Part shown: positions 6,510 to 7,827 of the stretch, one piece after another
Numbering within the stretch: position 1 is the stretch's first letter
Layout: each line of letters opens with the position of its first letter
Assembly (NCBI GenBank): GCA_021823085.1
Contig: JAKAPG010000075.1
Span: 1 to 7,827, forward strand
Reading direction: 5' to 3'
Origin: Thermoplasmata archaeon
Lineage (GTDB): Archaea; Thermoplasmatota; Thermoplasmata; Lutacidiplasmatales; UBA184
DNA length: 7,827 bases
Made by a program: the position numbers and the translations under genes
Notes under the pieces: generated by a model
Told to the model about the DNA's origin: nothing
The model's input: the letters and a program-made list of their open reading frames with translations, nothing else
Databases searched by the model: none

Positions 6510-6515
6510 ATTAAC
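6507..6515 (+). promoter_or_regulatory. TATA-like box for the regulator, overlapping the divergent start codon
   Basis: CATATTAAC is the only AT-rich patch in the 35 bp between the two divergent genes. It lies about 30-38 bases before the ATG at 6545, where an archaeal TATA box would place transcription start at or just before that ATG, giving a leaderless mRNA; no ribosome binding site is visible. The same bases include the start codon of the - strand four-helix gene. Confidence 0.5.
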
Positions 6516-6544
6516 GTGTCCCGCATCCCACGCGGCGAACCGAC

Positions 6545-7827
6545 ATGGCACACCGTAGGGTGGCTCCGGGAGATGGGGGCCGTCCACCCGCGGGGGCCCG
6601 CGCCATCGACCGAATCGACGTGGCCATCTTGCGGGCCCTGCTCCACGATTCCGCCGGAGAATGCTTCCAGACCGACCCCACCCAGTCCTTCGAAGAGATC
6701 TCGCGGCAAGTACGGGTCTCGGCCGATACGGTGGCGCGCCGACTCTCCGCCCTGAAGCGATCGGGGTTTCTCCGGAGCATCCGGCTGGGGCTCAATCCGA
6801 CGCGCTTCGGGGCGCGCGCGAGCTTCGTCTACTTCGACGCTCCCCATGAAGCGGATCGCGAGGCCATCCTCGCGGCGGTGCGCGAGCTTCCCGGTGTCCC
6901 CTGGATCGTGACCTACTGGGGCACGGCCGCGGGCTTCCTGGTCACCCACCTCCATCCCAGGCTGGAGGAGAGCGGACTCCGGGGGCAAGTTCCCCCACTG
7001 AGACGAGCCCGGTTCCTGAGCATCGTTCCCCACGCCTACTACCCGGCCGAGGGGACTCTTTCGGAGATCGACTGGAAGATCATCCGGGTCCTGGACGCGC
7101 CCGGGACGTGGAAGGGCGCCGACATCGGAGCGGCGGTCAACCTCTCCGCACGGTCCGTTCGGCATCGCCTCGCGCGGATGGTTCGATCCCATACATTCTT
7201 CGTATTGCCCGATTTCGACGTTGGCTCGCTCCCGGGAGGGGTCCTGGCGACGCTCGTGGCATTCTTCCGCGGAGAAGAGGCGCGGCAGTCCTTCGAGCGT
7301 CAGCTGCTCCCCGAGTTGGCGGATTACCACTTTCTGACCCCGTCGGTCGAACCAACCTACGCCGGTTACTTCTGCCTGTTCCCCAACCTCAAGAGGGCCG
7401 AGGACCTGCGAGCCCGAGCAAGTCGGTTCTGGGGCGTAGAGAGCGTGACCCTGCGGCCGTTCCTCGCGTTGGAAAACCGCCTCCCGTACCTTGTGGGCGG
7501 GCCGAGCGCCACCGCCCGAGGACGCGAGCCCGCCGAGGGGGTCGGGGTCACCGTCATCGACGGGGCCCTCGCCACGCTCGAATCTCCGACACGCGCCGAA
7601 CGATCCTCGCGCGCCGCGGGCCCTCCGGCGGTCGATCGCCCATGCTCCGGAGAGGAAACGGGAGACCGAAGGTCGTCCGTTCCTCGCCGCAACGCCGGTA
7701 GGGCACATCGGTCGGCGAAACCCGACCTCGTGACCGGGTGCCACCCACACCGTGGGCGATGGATCTGCGCCGGAGAGCTCGTCTCCGACTCCTATCGGGA
7801 AGCGCCGAGGTGGCACTTCGGGACAAT
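6545..7827 (+). CDS. Lrp/AsnC-like transcription regulator with two HTH-RAM modules (3' truncated by window edge)
   Basis: The frame opens at ATG 6545 (in-frame TAA at 6512-6514, no other start between) and stays open to the window edge, 427 codons. Module 1: helix-turn-helix at residues 21-81 (IDRIDVAILRALL, then SFEEISRQVRVSADTVARRL) and a RAM-like alpha/beta domain at about 91-163. Module 2: helix-turn-helix at 172-216 (LSEIDWKIIRVLD, then ADIGAAVNLSARSVRHRL) and a RAM-like domain at about 232-314. Such duplicated Lrp-type proteins are DNA-binding regulators, often tuned by small ligands (family knowledge). An insert of about 15 residues separates the first helix of module 1 from its recognition helices. 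Third codon positions are strongly G/C to about residue 345; after that the product turns Arg/Ser-rich with no recognisable structure, so the true end may be lost by a frameshift. It is transcribed away from the four-helix gene, suggesting control of it and of itself. Confidence 0.85.
   Translation, partial: MAHRRVAPGDGGRPPAGARAIDRIDVAILRALLHDSAGECFQTDPTQSFEEISRQVRVSADTVARRLSALKRSGFLRSIRLGLNPTRFGARASFVYFDAPHEADREAILAAVRELPGVPWIVTYWGTAAGFLVTHLHPRLEESGLRGQVPPLRRARFLSIVPHAYYPAEGTLSEIDWKIIRVLDAPGTWKGADIGAAVNLSARSVRHRLARMVRSHTFFVLPDFDVGSLPGGVLATLVAFFRGEEARQSFERQLLPELADYHFLTPSVEPTYAGYFCLFPNLKRAEDLRARASRFWGVESVTLRPFLALENRLPYLVGGPSATARGREPAEGVGVTVIDGALATLESPTRAERSSRAAGPPAVDRPCSGEETGDRRSSVPRRNAGRAHRSAKPDLVTGCHPHRGRWICAGELVSDSYREAPRWHFGT

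Noticed and set aside
6510..6587. GTG start for the four-helix protein, 26 codons upstream
   Set aside because: It would overlap the divergent regulator gene, and the added residues show no conserved feature; ATG at 6509 suffices.
6389..7816. - strand open frame of 475 codons at the right end
   Set aside because: It is antisense to the two-module regulator, whose frame has clear HTH and RAM patterns and a G/C third-position bias; the antisense product has none.
1..7827. CRISPR array, transposase or integrase, attachment sites
   Set aside because: The only regular repeats are protein-coding surface or propeller repeats; no short direct repeats with unique spacers, no transposase or recombinase motif, and no terminal inverted repeats were seen.

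Overview
The window looks like an accessory, surface-protein-rich stretch of a GC-rich archaeon. The best guess is a Thermoplasmatota relative, from three signs. Surface proteins are built from the VTFTESGLP-type repeat that accompanies thermopsin-like proteins in that phylum. Two membrane proteins end in a cytoplasmic four-cysteine zinc ribbon. One gene has an archaeal TATA box about 30 nt from its ATG and no ribosome binding site, as in leaderless archaeal mRNAs. The lineage call is inference.

Layout, left to right. (1) The 3' end of a + strand surface-protein gene (to 1199): several 80-residue repeats, then a C-terminal membrane anchor. (2) An 809-bp gap (1200-2008) between convergent genes, with no convincing gene but two nested hairpins. 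(3) A - strand five-helix membrane protein with a C-terminal zinc ribbon (2815 to 2009). (4) A 441-bp gap (2816-3256) that may hold a decayed small membrane ORF. (5) A large - strand protein (5779 to 3257): signal segment, eight YVTN-type propeller repeats, three surface repeats, membrane helix, Pro-rich linker and zinc ribbon. (6) A - strand four-helix membrane protein (6509 to 5838) just upstream of it, probably co-transcribed. (7) A divergent + strand gene from 6545 that runs off the right edge, encoding an Lrp/AsnC-like regulator with two helix-turn-helix/RAM modules.

The regulator and the four-helix protein start only 35 bp apart and share a control region, so the regulator may control itself and the envelope genes to its left. 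A reasonable working picture is a regulated set of cell-surface proteins: extracellular propeller and repeat domains, integral membrane partners, and cytoplasmic zinc ribbons that could recruit a common partner. No enzyme active site, tRNA, rRNA, CRISPR array or transposase is visible.
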